This document shows positions 16,238 to 24,979 of a stretch of 64,000 nt of DNA, piece after piece. The notes under the pieces were generated by a model. That model did not search any database, was not told the DNA's origin, and worked only from the letters and a program-made list of their open reading frames with translations. Location of the stretch: assembly GCA_023387985.1 (NCBI GenBank), contig JAEWHC010000008.1, positions 248,001 to 312,000 on the forward strand, in the 5' to 3' direction. This stretch comes from Bacteroidota bacterium. GTDB taxonomy: Bacteria; Bacteroidota; Bacteroidia; Chitinophagales; Chitinophagaceae. A program made the translations under genes and the position numbers. The stretch's first letter is position 1, and each line of letters opens with the position of its first letter.

Positions 16238-17182
16238 ATGAATATCCCGGTTGTTGATTTGAGCTTGTTTACCGGTAAGGATGAAAGCGGGCGCAGAGAA
16301 TTCGTTTATGAACTTGGACGCGCATTTGAGGATGTTGGATTTGTCGCGGTCAAAAATCATGGAATTCCGGAAGAACTGATTGAAGATCTTTACAATCACG
16401 TTAAAGGATTTTTTTCCTTGCCCCTGCTCCTTAAACAGCATTACCAGTTTCCTGAACTTGCCGGGCAACGCGGTTACACCAGTTTTGGGAAGGAACATGC
16501 CAAAGGCAGTGAAGCCCCCGACCTGAAAGAATTTTACCAGTTCGGTCAAACTGTAGACCCCGATCATCCTAACGCGGCAGATTATCCCCCGAATGCCCCG
16601 GTTGAGGAAGTTCCTGAATTTGTTCCGACGCTTTTGAAGGCTTACCGCAGTTTTGAAAAAAGTGGAGGCGCCTTGTTGCAGGCCATTGCCCAATACCTGG
16701 GCTTGCCCAACAATTATTTTGATGAATATATCCGGGAAGGAAATTCGATTTTAAGGGCCATCCATTACCCACCCATAACTGAAGAACCCAGAAGCGCCAT
16801 CAGGGCAGAGCAACATGAAGACATCAACCTCATTACCTTATTGGTAGGCGCAAGTGCCGAAGGGCTGCAGATCCTGACCAAACAGGGCGATTGGGTTGCG
16901 GTAACCGCATTGCCCGGACAGATCGTGGTGAACGTTGGCGACATGCTTCAACGCCTTACCAACAACCGCCTGCGCAGTACCACGCACCGGGTGGTGAATC
17001 CTCCCCGCGAACATTGGGGGACCAGCCGGTTCAGCATTCCGTTTTTCCTGCATCCGGTGAGCCAAATGAGCCTCGCCTGTCTTGAAGACTGCATCGATCC
17101 GGATCATCCGAAAGCTTATCCCGATACCACTGCCGGCGAATACCTCGACGAAAGGCTGCGGGAGATTGGGTTGAAGAAATAA
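16238..17182 (+). CDS. isopenicillin N synthase-like Fe(II) dioxygenase
   Basis: A 314-residue member of the 2-oxoglutarate/Fe(II)-dependent oxygenase superfamily of the isopenicillin N synthase / plant 2-ODD type. The non-haem iron triad is visible: His193 and Asp195 in EQHEDINLITLL, and His250 in RSTTHRVVNPP. The RFS motif (264-266) gives the Arg-x-Ser typical for 2-oxoglutarate binding. The N-terminal DIOX_N region starts IPVVDLSLF and contains GFVAVKNHGIP. Substrate unknown; homologues act on amino acids, peptides, alkaloids or hormones. It stands alone on the plus strand, convergent with the di-haem gene. Confidence 0.9.
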   Translation: MNIPVVDLSLFTGKDESGRREFVYELGRAFEDVGFVAVKNHGIPEELIEDLYNHVKGFFSLPLLLKQHYQFPELAGQRGYTSFGKEHAKGSEAPDLKEFYQFGQTVDPDHPNAADYPPNAPVEEVPEFVPTLLKAYRSFEKSGGALLQAIAQYLGLPNNYFDEYIREGNSILRAIHYPPITEEPRSAIRAEQHEDINLITLLVGASAEGLQILTKQGDWVAVTALPGQIVVNVGDMLQRLTNNRLRSTTHRVVNPPREHWGTSRFSIPFFLHPVSQMSLACLEDCIDPDHPKAYPDTTAGEYLDERLREIGLKK

Positions 17183-17298
17183 GAAAAAGACTGGGAAATG
17201 CGCTTTTATCTTAACGGGTTTGCACCGGTTATGAAAAAAGGGGTTAAATAGTGATTGCAGCCAGAGCAATGTCACGCTGGTTTTCCGGCAATATTTTT

Positions 17299-18339
17299 TC
17301 ATCGCGGTTGGGCAAGCGCTTTATTGCTCAGGAAGCTGGAATCCGTAAGCGTCATCAAAAAGGCCAGCAATTGTCCGCGTTCAAAATTGGATAACGGTAA
17401 CCCATTTGCGAAAAGCGGATCAAGTGTCGGGCTTCTCTGAACGGTCTGACCATAATGGTCAAAAACGTTGAATACATCAAAAAAACGCCCATCGTGGCCG
17501 AAATAGCGCGTTACCATTACATTTCGCAGCGAAGGCACCTTGAATTTCAGGCTGTCTTCCGCCCTGTTGGTTATCCGCATCCGGCCCAGGTCCTGCAATA
17601 CCGGATCCTTCGGGATACCCACATTCCGGTAACTCAGGTCAGTAAACAATGGTTCTGCATGGCAACCCGCGCATTTCTGTTTAAAGATCTGGTAGCCCAG
17701 TTCTTCAGGCAAATCAAATTCGGCTTTACCCTGAATGACCTGGTCATATTTACTGTTTGCGCTTACCATGGTTAGCATAAACTGGCTGAGTGCCTGGGTC
17801 ATGCGGCGGGTGGTTACCTCTTCACTGCCAAAAGCTTTTTTAAATAACCCGGGATAATCTTTGCTTTGCCTCAATTTATTGAGCACATTGTCAATGGTTT
17901 CCGCCATTTCGTTCGGAGCGGTCAGGGGTGCAAGCGGTTGCTGGTCGAGATTCACAATCCCTCCATCCCAATGAAACTCCCGGTGCCAGGCAAGGTTTTG
18001 TATCGGCGGTGCGTTGCGCAGGGTGTGCTGATCATTGAAGCCGTGGCTCAGGTCGTGATCCAGTGTTCCAAATGCGGCGGCCTGCTGATGGCAGCTTGCG
18101 CAGGGAAAATTGCCATCTTTGCTCAGGAGTCCGTCATAAAACAATTTACGCCCAAGCAAAATGCCTTCTTCAGTTAGGGGGTTATCAGCAAAATTATAAA
18201 CCGGCTGCGGCCATCCTTCCGGCACCCGGAAAGTCACAGGTACCGGGGTTCTGGTCTCCCCTTCATTCACGCCGTTTTTTTTGCAGGCGAAAACCAGGAT
18301 CACCAGAAAACAACAGGATATGGTAAGCGCTTTTTGCAA
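17299..18339 (-). CDS. di-haem cytochrome c peroxidase family protein (MauG/MbnH-like)
   Basis: A 346-residue lipoprotein (Cys19 after LVILVFA) with two haem c motifs, CASCH (80-84) and CAGCH (223-227), the spacing of the bacterial di-haem peroxidase/MauG superfamily. The TRYFGHDGRF segment (278-287) is the typical distal region. Its start is TTG at 18339, immediately after the TGA of the upstream MbnP-like gene, so the two are translationally coupled. In methanobactin operons, MbnH (this family) oxidises a Trp of MbnP; the gene pairing suggests the same kind of partner modification here rather than simple peroxide detoxification. The role is inference. It would act in the periplasm. Confidence 0.9.
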   Translation of the reverse strand: MQKALTISCCFLVILVFACKKNGVNEGETRTPVPVTFRVPEGWPQPVYNFADNPLTEEGILLGRKLFYDGLLSKDGNFPCASCHQQAAAFGTLDHDLSHGFNDQHTLRNAPPIQNLAWHREFHWDGGIVNLDQQPLAPLTAPNEMAETIDNVLNKLRQSKDYPGLFKKAFGSEEVTTRRMTQALSQFMLTMVSANSKYDQVIQGKAEFDLPEELGYQIFKQKCAGCHAEPLFTDLSYRNVGIPKDPVLQDLGRMRITNRAEDSLKFKVPSLRNVMVTRYFGHDGRFFDVFNVFDHYGQTVQRSPTLDPLFANGLPLSNFERGQLLAFLMTLTDSSFLSNKALAQPR

Positions 18340-18340
18340 A

Positions 18341-19087
18341 TCAGTTTACTTGTTGAAGCGTGAACATCCGGGCATAATTATCAGCGATTTTCAGGGCAAG
18401 TGGTCCCGGCATTTCAGTTCGGGGTTCGCTGGCCACACGGATCAGGTGAGATCCGCTGAACCATTTGCCAATATCCGCCTGCAGCTGGAAATGCAGATCC
18501 TTTTCCTGAGTAAAAGGTTCGAAATTAAGTTGTACGGGGCGCAGGGCATTTTCGCCGGTACGAAATCCACCAATATGATAAGTGACCGCCTGGAGGGGGG
18601 CTGTGCTTGCAGCGGAACGGCCTTCAAATTTCGCGAAAATATAGCCACTGTTCCAGGTCCAGAACATACCATGAACCGGGTCAAGGGCGCCATCCTGTAC
18701 ACCGCTCACATTGCGGGAACTGTCTACCCCAATCCAAAAACGGAGCTGCTTGTACACCCCCGCCGGAACAATGAGGGCAAAGGCTTTTGATATTTCCGCC
18801 GCATCATCCACCAGCACATAAGCAGGCGGTGCCTTGACCTCCTGACCAGTAATGGTGATCAAAGAAAAATTGCTCAGGTAATATTTGAACTGCTGGGGAA
18901 CGATGCTTTCCCCGGCCGCCGTGGTGAATGCTGTTCCCCGCGAAAACGGCATACCATTGGCGCTGTGTGAGATCCCGAAAGAGATGGTATTGTATGCGGC
19001 CTGTTCTCCCTTTTCACAGGAACTGATCAACAGGCCTAAGCCCAGGAATAACAGGGTTGTTTGGCAAATCGCGGTGCTGCTTTTCAT
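18341..19087 (-). CDS. MbnP-like copper-binding family lipoprotein
   Basis: A 248-residue lipoprotein (lipobox ending at Cys24) that resembles the MbnP family. The supporting block is GMFWTWNSGYIFAKFEG (140-156), with two Trp residues (143, 145), preceded by LRFWIGVDSSRN and followed by TYHIGG (169-174). The neighbour downstream is a MauG/MbnH-like di-haem protein whose start abuts this stop, the same pairing as mbnP-mbnH. In characterised MbnP a Trp is converted to kynurenine, creating a copper site. I chose ATG at 19087 because it starts the signal peptide; the frame is open to 19150. No methanobactin precursor or other mbn gene is seen. Confidence 0.8.
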   Translation of the reverse strand: MKSSTAICQTTLLFLGLGLLISSCEKGEQAAYNTISFGISHSANGMPFSRGTAFTTAAGESIVPQQFKYYLSNFSLITITGQEVKAPPAYVLVDDAAEISKAFALIVPAGVYKQLRFWIGVDSSRNVSGVQDGALDPVHGMFWTWNSGYIFAKFEGRSAASTAPLQAVTYHIGGFRTGENALRPVQLNFEPFTQEKDLHFQLQADIGKWFSGSHLIRVASEPRTEMPGPLALKIADNYARMFTLQQVN

Positions 19088-19137
19088 AGAGCGAAGGTAT
19101 ACATCAAAGGTACGTGTTACGGGCTTCTTTGCCGTGG

Positions 19138-19254
19138 TTGCAGTCCCCATGGATCAGGAGCAGGTTGTATTGGTTGCAGGCTGTGTTTAACTCCCCACTG
19201 CTACCGGCCACTGCCAACAGAAAGGGATTGCAGTCCCAATGGATCGGGATCAGG
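19138..19254. repeat. imperfect direct repeat, about 26 bp, 90 bp apart
   Basis: TTGCAGTCCCCATGGATCAG at 19138 recurs as TTGCAGTCCCAATGGATCGG at 19228, each followed by a similar G/A and CAGG run. Both copies lie between arfB and the MbnP-like gene, where no gene is called. Confidence 0.6.
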
Positions 19255-19332
19255 CTCTGTATCAAATAAATAAAATGATCAGGTCGCAATATAGCCCTGC
19301 TTTTCAAAAATTCAGGACTGCAGTTTGGCAAT

Positions 19333-19731
19333 TCACCATTTCATCCTGCCCCTGCCCTGCTTGATTTCGCTTCGCTGCTTCTTTTGTTCCAGCCGTTTTT
19401 CTTTCACCGCTTTAGGCATTTTGGTGGCAATGCGTGGCCTCCTGATTTCTATGGCGCGGTTAATCAGCACATGGAATTTTTTCACCACCTCTTCCTTATT
19501 CGCCAGCTGACTGCGGTGAGCCTGGCTGCTGATGAGCAGTTCGCCCTCCTTGTTCAGCCGCGTTTGGAGATAGCGCAACGCCCGTTCTATTTGTTCTTCA
19601 GTCAGCAGCATGGTTTCGGCCGGCTTCCAAATTCCGGTAACGGCTGTTTCCACTTTATTTACATTTTGCCCGCCCTTACCACCGGAGCGGGAAGTCTTGA
19701 ACCGAAGCTCTGGCAGGAGAGAAATAGACAT
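19333..19731 (-). CDS. arfB: ribosome-rescue peptidyl-tRNA hydrolase ArfB
   Basis: ArfB (YaeJ), which rescues ribosomes stalled without a stop codon. The 132-residue protein has the catalytic GGQ in SGGKGGQNVNKVET (residues 17-30) and the basic C-terminal tail (KAVKEKRLEQKKQRSEIKQG) that enters the empty mRNA channel. There is no stop-codon recognition domain, which separates it from RF1/RF2. Length is slightly shorter than E. coli ArfB. It stands alone on the minus strand. Confidence 0.93.
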   Translation of the reverse strand: MSISLLPELRFKTSRSGGKGGQNVNKVETAVTGIWKPAETMLLTEEQIERALRYLQTRLNKEGELLISSQAHRSQLANKEEVVKKFHVLINRAIEIRRPRIATKMPKAVKEKRLEQKKQRSEIKQGRGRMKW

Positions 19732-20147
19732 TGATGAGGCCGGTTGGTAAGATGCAAAAATAGGCTTGCTGCCAATGCACCGGTGACCAACTGCTGATGG
19801 ATTTTTAACATACTATGACCTTTTGCCGGTTTAAGATGGACAAGTGATGGGCGATAAGATTAAACTATACAGCTTCTGAGGAAATCCAGAAAAGCGGCAT
19901 CCCGCTCCTGTTTTTCCACAGTGTGCCCGACATGGCATTACCCCTTTGCGTTTCCAATAAACGGGCTTGTACAACGCGAGGAACGAAAATCCTAAACATC
20001 CCACCACAAAATGAAGTCCTCCAATATCTTCAATAATTGTCTTTCGGAAAGTCACATATTGATTAAGTTTACATGATTGAGATAATTGATTTGCCTATTT
20101 GAAAACCTGCCAAATTCATTAACGCTTTGAAATCAACACTGCATGCT
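19732..20147. other. intergenic, left flank of AT-rich island
   Basis: About 415 bases with no gene I can support. A 74-codon minus-strand frame (19831-20055) has an odd Cys-rich composition and no relatives I recognise. The last 80 bases become AT-rich and likely hold the promoter for the zinc-ribbon gene. Confidence 0.4.
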
Positions 20148-20381
20148 ATGGAGAAACTAACACCAGGGCAAGACCTATTTAATGATCTCTATATGTTTAA
20201 TGATCAGCCAGCCATTTGTCCTATTTGTGGCGCACGTTCAGACATTATATTAGACATGAGCCACACCATTGACAAAACAGAGGTGCATAGATGTAACTCC
20301 GCTAAATGCCAGCATGAATTTGTTATGGTTTTTGACGAAGAGTTTGAGCGTTTAGGGTTCTCGTATTCCAAGCTTGTATAA
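20148..20381 (+). CDS. small zinc-ribbon-like protein
   Basis: A 77-residue protein. Cys24-x2-Cys27 (CPIC) and Cys49/Cys54 (RCNSAKCQHEF) form a four-Cys zinc-ribbon pattern with 21 residues between the pairs. The rest is acidic at the C-terminus (VFDEEFERLG). ATG at 20148 (MEKLTPGQDLF) was preferred to the in-frame upstream start at 20127. Base composition is AT-rich like the next gene, 105 bp downstream on the same strand. No family recognised; a regulatory or nucleic-acid-binding role is inference. Confidence 0.65.
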   Translation: MEKLTPGQDLFNDLYMFNDQPAICPICGARSDIILDMSHTIDKTEVHRCNSAKCQHEFVMVFDEEFERLGFSYSKLV

Positions 20382-20486
20382 TGACCCTCAGCTGTAATGT
20401 TTGAAGTATGATAACAATAAACAGGATTCAACTAAATTTACAACCATCTAACACCGGGATCATAGCTTAGCTATACCTCTTCATCC

Positions 20487-22466
20487 ATGCTAAATTATTA
20501 TTACGCAGATAGCATTCATGAATTTATTCACAAGCCCATTGAAACAATAATTGGTGAAATTTCGCTCAATGGCAGGCAGGGCTATATAGGTACGGAATTG
20601 TTTGCATGGGGATTTCAAATCAATCTTTTGAAAGATGCGTTAAAAGCTTTTGATGGTCATTTGTTCTTTGAATTTTCCATTCCCAGGATGGGCAAAAGAG
20701 TCGATTGCCTTTTGATTATAAGGAACTTGGTTTTTGTTATTGAATTTAAGGTTGGAGAGAAAGAGTACTATAACGATAATATTGATCAAGTTTGGGATTA
20801 TGCACTGGACCTGAAAAATTTTCACAAACCCAGTCATCACCTGGTTTTAGTACCCGTTTTAGTCGCGACACATGCAAGGCCAATTCCTTTGCAAATTCTA
20901 ACAACGAGCCATAAAGATAATTTGATAAATCCAATTTGCACCAACGCCGCACAATTAGAAGATACACTAGATTATATAGTCAACTTCTTCGTGGAAGATG
21001 ATAAAATCGATGTTGATAGCTATGATTACGTAACGGGCAGTTACTCACCAACTCCTACAATAATTGAAGCCGCCATAAGCTTATACAATAATCATAATGT
21101 TGAAGAAATTACAAGAAGTGATGCAGATGCAAAAAACCTGACAGAAACAACCCAGTATATTTCGGAAACTATTGAATTTGCGAAACAAAATAGCAGGAAA
21201 GTTATTTGCTTTGTCACTGGGGTACCTGGAGCTGGAAAGACTTTGGTTGGGCTTAAAGTTGCCACAGAACATTTAGATAAAGAAAAAGGGAATACCAGCG
21301 TATTTCTTTCAGGGAACAAGCCATTGGTTGATATTTTGCAGGAGGCGCTCACCAGGGATAAAGTATTGCAGGAAAAGCTAAAAGGTAAAAAGCTTACCAA
21401 GAAAAGGGCAAAAGAAAGCGTCAAAGCATTTATACAGATTATCCATCATTATCGTGACGAATATTTAAGAGACAAGAAAGCTCCCTACGATCATGTTGCC
21501 ATCTTTGATGAGGCCCAAAGAGCATGGACAAGGCAACAAACAATAAAGTTCATGCAACAGAAAAAGGGTATTGCGGATTTTCAATTTTCTGAGCCGGAAT
21601 TTCTAATTTCTTGCTTAGACAGGCACCCCGATTGGGCAGTCGTAATTTGCTTAGTTGGTGGGGGACAAGAAATAAATACGGGAGAGGCGGGAATATCTGA
21701 GTGGCTCGAAGCTGTACGAAACAGGTTTTCTTATTGGCAAGTCAGGATATCCCCTAATTTATTTGATTCGGAATATGCAGCAGCCGCATCAATTGAGCAT
21801 ATTAAAAAGGCATCGGAAGTTGTATTTAACTCCCACCTTCATTTGTCGGTGTCTATGCGTTCCTTTCGCGCAGAAAATCTTTCAAAATTAATAAAAGAGA
21901 TTCTGGACAGGGACGAGCATTCAAACAATACGTTATCATTACTGAAAGATAAATATCCAATTGCTTTAACCAGAGATTTAGTCAAAGCAAAACTTTGGCT
22001 AAAAGAAAAGGCGAGGGGAAGTGAAAGGTATGGCATCATAGTTTCCTCACAGGCATATCGCCTAAAACCTCTTGCGATAGATGTAAAAACGCCGATGAAT
22101 CATGTGAATTGGTTTCTGGATGGAAAAAATGATGTTCGTTCGTCCTTTTTTCTGGAAGACGTCGCCACTGAATTTCAGATTCAGGGTTTAGAACTTGATT
22201 GGGCATGTGTCACCTGGGATGGCGATCTCCGCTACACACCTAAAGGATGGAAACACTATTCTTTTGTAGGAAACAAATGGCAAAATATTAATAAAGAAAT
22301 CAGGAGAAAATATTTATTAAATGCTTACAGGGTTCTTCTTACCAGGGCAAGACAAGGAATGATCATCGCAGTACCCACGGGTAACCCCGAAGATGAAACA
22401 CGCAGGCCGGAATTCTATGACGGAACTTATGAATATTTAAAAAGGATTGGACTGAAAGTTATCTAA
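20487..22466 (+). CDS. PD-(D/E)XK nuclease fused to DUF2075 (Schlafen-like) helicase
   Basis: A 659-residue two-part protein. The N-terminal 130 residues carry a nuclease-like core: Asp73 in KRVDCLLI, Glu86 and Lys88 in VIEFKVG, and QVWDYALDL (101-109), the pattern of PD-(D/E)XK enzymes. From about 230 onward is a P-loop ATPase: Walker A GVPGAGKT (245-252), Walker B IFDEAQ (339-344), and a motif VI-like RVLLTRARQG (about 615-624) near the end, matching DUF2075 / Schlafen group 3 helicase-like proteins. It is strikingly AT-rich compared with lpxD, which begins only 3 bp after its stop on the other strand. The architecture and foreign composition suggest a mobile-element or phage-defence role (inference). 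Confidence 0.85.
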   Translation: MLNYYYADSIHEFIHKPIETIIGEISLNGRQGYIGTELFAWGFQINLLKDALKAFDGHLFFEFSIPRMGKRVDCLLIIRNLVFVIEFKVGEKEYYNDNIDQVWDYALDLKNFHKPSHHLVLVPVLVATHARPIPLQILTTSHKDNLINPICTNAAQLEDTLDYIVNFFVEDDKIDVDSYDYVTGSYSPTPTIIEAAISLYNNHNVEEITRSDADAKNLTETTQYISETIEFAKQNSRKVICFVTGVPGAGKTLVGLKVATEHLDKEKGNTSVFLSGNKPLVDILQEALTRDKVLQEKLKGKKLTKKRAKESVKAFIQIIHHYRDEYLRDKKAPYDHVAIFDEAQRAWTRQQTIKFMQQKKGIADFQFSEPEFLISCLDRHPDWAVVICLVGGGQEINTGEAGISEWLEAVRNRFSYWQVRISPNLFDSEYAAAASIEHIKKASEVVFNSHLHLSVSMRSFRAENLSKLIKEILDRDEHSNNTLSLLKDKYPIALTRDLVKAKLWLKEKARGSERYGIIVSSQAYRLKPLAIDVKTPMNHVNWFLDGKNDVRSSFFLEDVATEFQIQGLELDWACVTWDGDLRYTPKGWKHYSFVGNKWQNINKEIRRKYLLNAYRVLLTRARQGMIIAVPTGNPEDETRRPEFYDGTYEYLKRIGLKVI

Positions 22467-22469
22467 GAA

Positions 22470-23495
22470 TCACTCCCCCAACTTTTTCTCCAACTCGTCC
22501 ATTCTTCGCACAATTTCGGGCAGTTTGCGCAGCAGGGCCTGGGCTTTGATGGTGGGCACATAGTCGGATGCGGGGGTACCGGTAACGGCGGCTTTTTCAG
22601 CGAGATCCTTATTTACGCCGGCCTGGCCATTGATGCGGGCATGATCGCCGATCCTGAGATGACCTGCTATTCCGGCCTGTCCACCAACCATTACATGGCT
22701 GCCGAGCTTGGTGCTGCCGCTCACACCGGACTGCCCCGCAAGCACCGTATGGCTGCCCACTTCCACGTTGTGGGCTACCTGCACAAGGTTGTCGAGCTTG
22801 CTGCCCTGCCGGATGATGGTGCTGCCAATGGTGGCCCTGTCGATGCAGGTATTGGCGCCGATCTCCACATCATCTTCCACAACCACATTGCCTGTCTGCG
22901 GTATTTTTTGGTAGGCTTTTCCTTCTGTGGGGGCAAACCCAAAACCATCGGAACCAAGCACTGTGCCCGCATGAATGATCACGCGTTTGCCAATCTGGGT
23001 GCGGTCGTAGATTTTTACACCGGCATAAATAATGGTATCATCACCAATTATGCTGTTGTCTCCGATATAGGTATGCGGATAGATCTTTACATTGTTTCCC
23101 AACCGCACATTTTTACCCAGGTAGCTGAAAGCGCCGAGGTAAACTTTATTGCCGTAGGATGCCGTGGGATGCCGGTAGCCGGGTTCTTCTATGCCGGTTA
23201 GCTGATCCTGCTGTATCTGCTGGTACGCTTCAAGCAACCTGGCAAAAGCACTGTAGGCATCGGGAACGCGAATGAGCGTGGCCTTCACCTCTTTTTTCAA
23301 TTCAAGCGCTGAATTCACCAGCACAATACCCGCATCGGTGCGGTATAAAAAAGCTTCGTATTTGGGATTCGAAAGAAAGGCGAGGTCACTGGGTCCGGCT
23401 TCTTCAATTTTTCCAAATCCGGTTACAGTAGTTTCGGGGTTTCCCTCCAACACGCCTGAAACAATGGAGGCTATTTGCTGCGCTGAAAAACTCAT
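22470..23495 (-). CDS. lpxD: UDP-3-O-acylglucosamine N-acyltransferase
   Basis: LpxD adds the second (N-linked) acyl chain to UDP-3-O-acyl-glucosamine, the third step of lipid A synthesis. The 341-residue protein has the N-terminal uridine-binding domain (about 1-105), then a left-handed parallel beta-helix of hexapeptide repeats (about 110-320), and a C-terminal helix. The catalytic His is in VQVAHNVEVG (His242). It is directly downstream (14 bp) of the HD gene, as in many Bacteroidota, and abuts the AT-rich island on its other side. Confidence 0.96.
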   Translation of the reverse strand: MSFSAQQIASIVSGVLEGNPETTVTGFGKIEEAGPSDLAFLSNPKYEAFLYRTDAGIVLVNSALELKKEVKATLIRVPDAYSAFARLLEAYQQIQQDQLTGIEEPGYRHPTASYGNKVYLGAFSYLGKNVRLGNNVKIYPHTYIGDNSIIGDDTIIYAGVKIYDRTQIGKRVIIHAGTVLGSDGFGFAPTEGKAYQKIPQTGNVVVEDDVEIGANTCIDRATIGSTIIRQGSKLDNLVQVAHNVEVGSHTVLAGQSGVSGSTKLGSHVMVGGQAGIAGHLRIGDHARINGQAGVNKDLAEKAAVTGTPASDYVPTIKAQALLRKLPEIVRRMDELEKKLGE

Positions 23496-23509
23496 TCAGA
23501 CCAAGTTTA

Positions 23510-24721
23510 TTATGCAAAATAATCAGAATTAACCCAACAAATATACTGTTTACCGACTGTGGCGGCCAGACTTTGCTGAATGAGGGCATTGTCAACTTCC
23601 GAAATATCGCGGATGGCCCCATTTTTAAACAGGATATTAATGCGTTCATCCTGCCGCGAATAGGTGGTGTTTACAGCAGTGCCGGTAAATACAAACCATT
23701 GGGCCTCCTCCTCCGGAATGCCTGCGGAACGGATAAGTTGCAGTCGCTTTTCTTCCAGTTCGGCCTGGTCAATTGCCTGCGATTGTAGCCGCACTTTAAG
23801 CAGTTGGCGGTTGAGCAATCCCCGTGACAGGGTACTGAGTACACGGTCGGGGTGATTTTGCCATCGCTTGATGGCCATCGATACATCCACGTCATCCAAA
23901 CAGGTAAAGCGATTGAGCAGTTCTCCATCGCTTACGGTGCCGAGTTTGTTTTGCAGCAAAAAATCCAGCGCTTCATGACTGGTGGCATTTACCTGCCTGG
24001 CCCTTTTTAAAATGCGCATCAACATTTGTTCGGCAGCAATCACCGTCTTGTGTAAGTAAACCTGCCAGTACATGAGCCGCCGCGAAACCAGAAATTTCTC
24101 AATGCTGTAAATGGCTTTCTCTTCCACCACCAGGTTGTTGCCGGCCACAGTGAGCATTTTAATGATGCGGTCGTACCCGATCACGCCTTCGCTCACGCCG
24201 GTATAAAAGCTGTCGCGGGTGAGGTAATCAAGGCGGTCCATATCCAGCTGGCTGCTGATGAGCTGGTGCAAAAAAGGCTTGGGGTAGTTGTTCTCAAAAA
24301 TGGCGAGCGCCAGGTCCAGGGCGCCCCGGGTTTCCTGGTTTATTTTTTTCATGATGGCAATGCCGATTTGCTCATGATGCACGCCTTCCACCAGGTTGCC
24401 TTCAAGCGCATGGCTGAAGGGACCATGGCCAACATCGTGCAGCAAAATGCCAAGTTTGGTGGCCTGCACCTCTTCGGGAGTAATCTCAATACCCTTGCGG
24501 CTCAATTCCTGCAAAGCCAGGCTCATGAGGTGATAGGCGCCAAGACTGTGGGCCAGACGGGTATGCACGGCTCCCGGGTAAACAAGGTGGGCGAAAGCCA
24601 TTTGGTGGATGCGCCGCAAACGCTGGTAAAACGGGTGGCTGATGATTTCGAGAACCAGCTTGTCGTCGATGGTGATGAAGCCATGTACGGGATCGTTGAT
24701 GATTTTTCCGGTAAAAGCCAT
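23510..24721 (-). CDS. HD-domain phosphohydrolase
   Basis: A 403-residue HD-superfamily protein of the dNTPase-like/YdhJ type. The metal site is visible: His58 in RLAHSLGAYHLM, His95-Asp96 in LLHDVGHGPFSH, plus the DRLDYLTRDSFYTG motif with the fourth ligand. It opens with KIINDPVHGFI, the standard start of this subfamily. The usual prediction is hydrolysis of a nucleotide or dNTP, but many members have no known substrate. In Bacteroidota it is regularly found upstream of lpxD, as here; the reason is not established. Confidence 0.9.
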   Translation of the reverse strand: MAFTGKIINDPVHGFITIDDKLVLEIISHPFYQRLRRIHQMAFAHLVYPGAVHTRLAHSLGAYHLMSLALQELSRKGIEITPEEVQATKLGILLHDVGHGPFSHALEGNLVEGVHHEQIGIAIMKKINQETRGALDLALAIFENNYPKPFLHQLISSQLDMDRLDYLTRDSFYTGVSEGVIGYDRIIKMLTVAGNNLVVEEKAIYSIEKFLVSRRLMYWQVYLHKTVIAAEQMLMRILKRARQVNATSHEALDFLLQNKLGTVSDGELLNRFTCLDDVDVSMAIKRWQNHPDRVLSTLSRGLLNRQLLKVRLQSQAIDQAELEEKRLQLIRSAGIPEEEAQWFVFTGTAVNTTYSRQDERINILFKNGAIRDISEVDNALIQQSLAATVGKQYICWVNSDYFA

Positions 24722-24967
24722 TTGGCAAATTTATGAAAAGGGATTGACCGGCAACGGGGGTCACCCCATTTTAGTGAATGTTGCGAATTGAAGGAAAAGG
24801 GCCAAAGCCATAATGAACCCATCAGATTTTGGAGGCGGTTTACCAGGGTCAAAAAATCTTTGCTGGCCAGGGGATCTTATTTCTGCAAATTCACCCGACA
24901 GGTGATAAAACTACCTAAAAAATCCCGCGAAGCCAGACATTCACAGCCATGCTATATGCCCATTTCC

Positions 24968-24975
24968 TAAGTTTG
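24968..24975 (+). promoter_or_regulatory. candidate -7 element before hypothetical gene
   Basis: TAAGTTTG is a perfect TAnnTTTG match ending four bases before the ATG at 24980; a leaderless or near-leaderless transcript would follow. No clear -33 element. Confidence 0.3.
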
Positions 24976-24979
24976 ATGT

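Noticed and set aside
16046..16693. 215-codon minus-strand frame
   Set aside because: It is antisense to the dioxygenase gene, which has a clear family and metal triad; the reverse frame has no recognisable motifs.
19104..19331. 75-codon minus-strand frame between arfB and the MbnP-like gene
   Set aside because: Starts with TTG, has odd Cys content, and its apparent internal repeat comes from the DNA direct repeat.
19831..20055. 74-codon minus-strand frame
   Set aside because: No relatives recognised and no promoter or terminator; could not be separated from chance.
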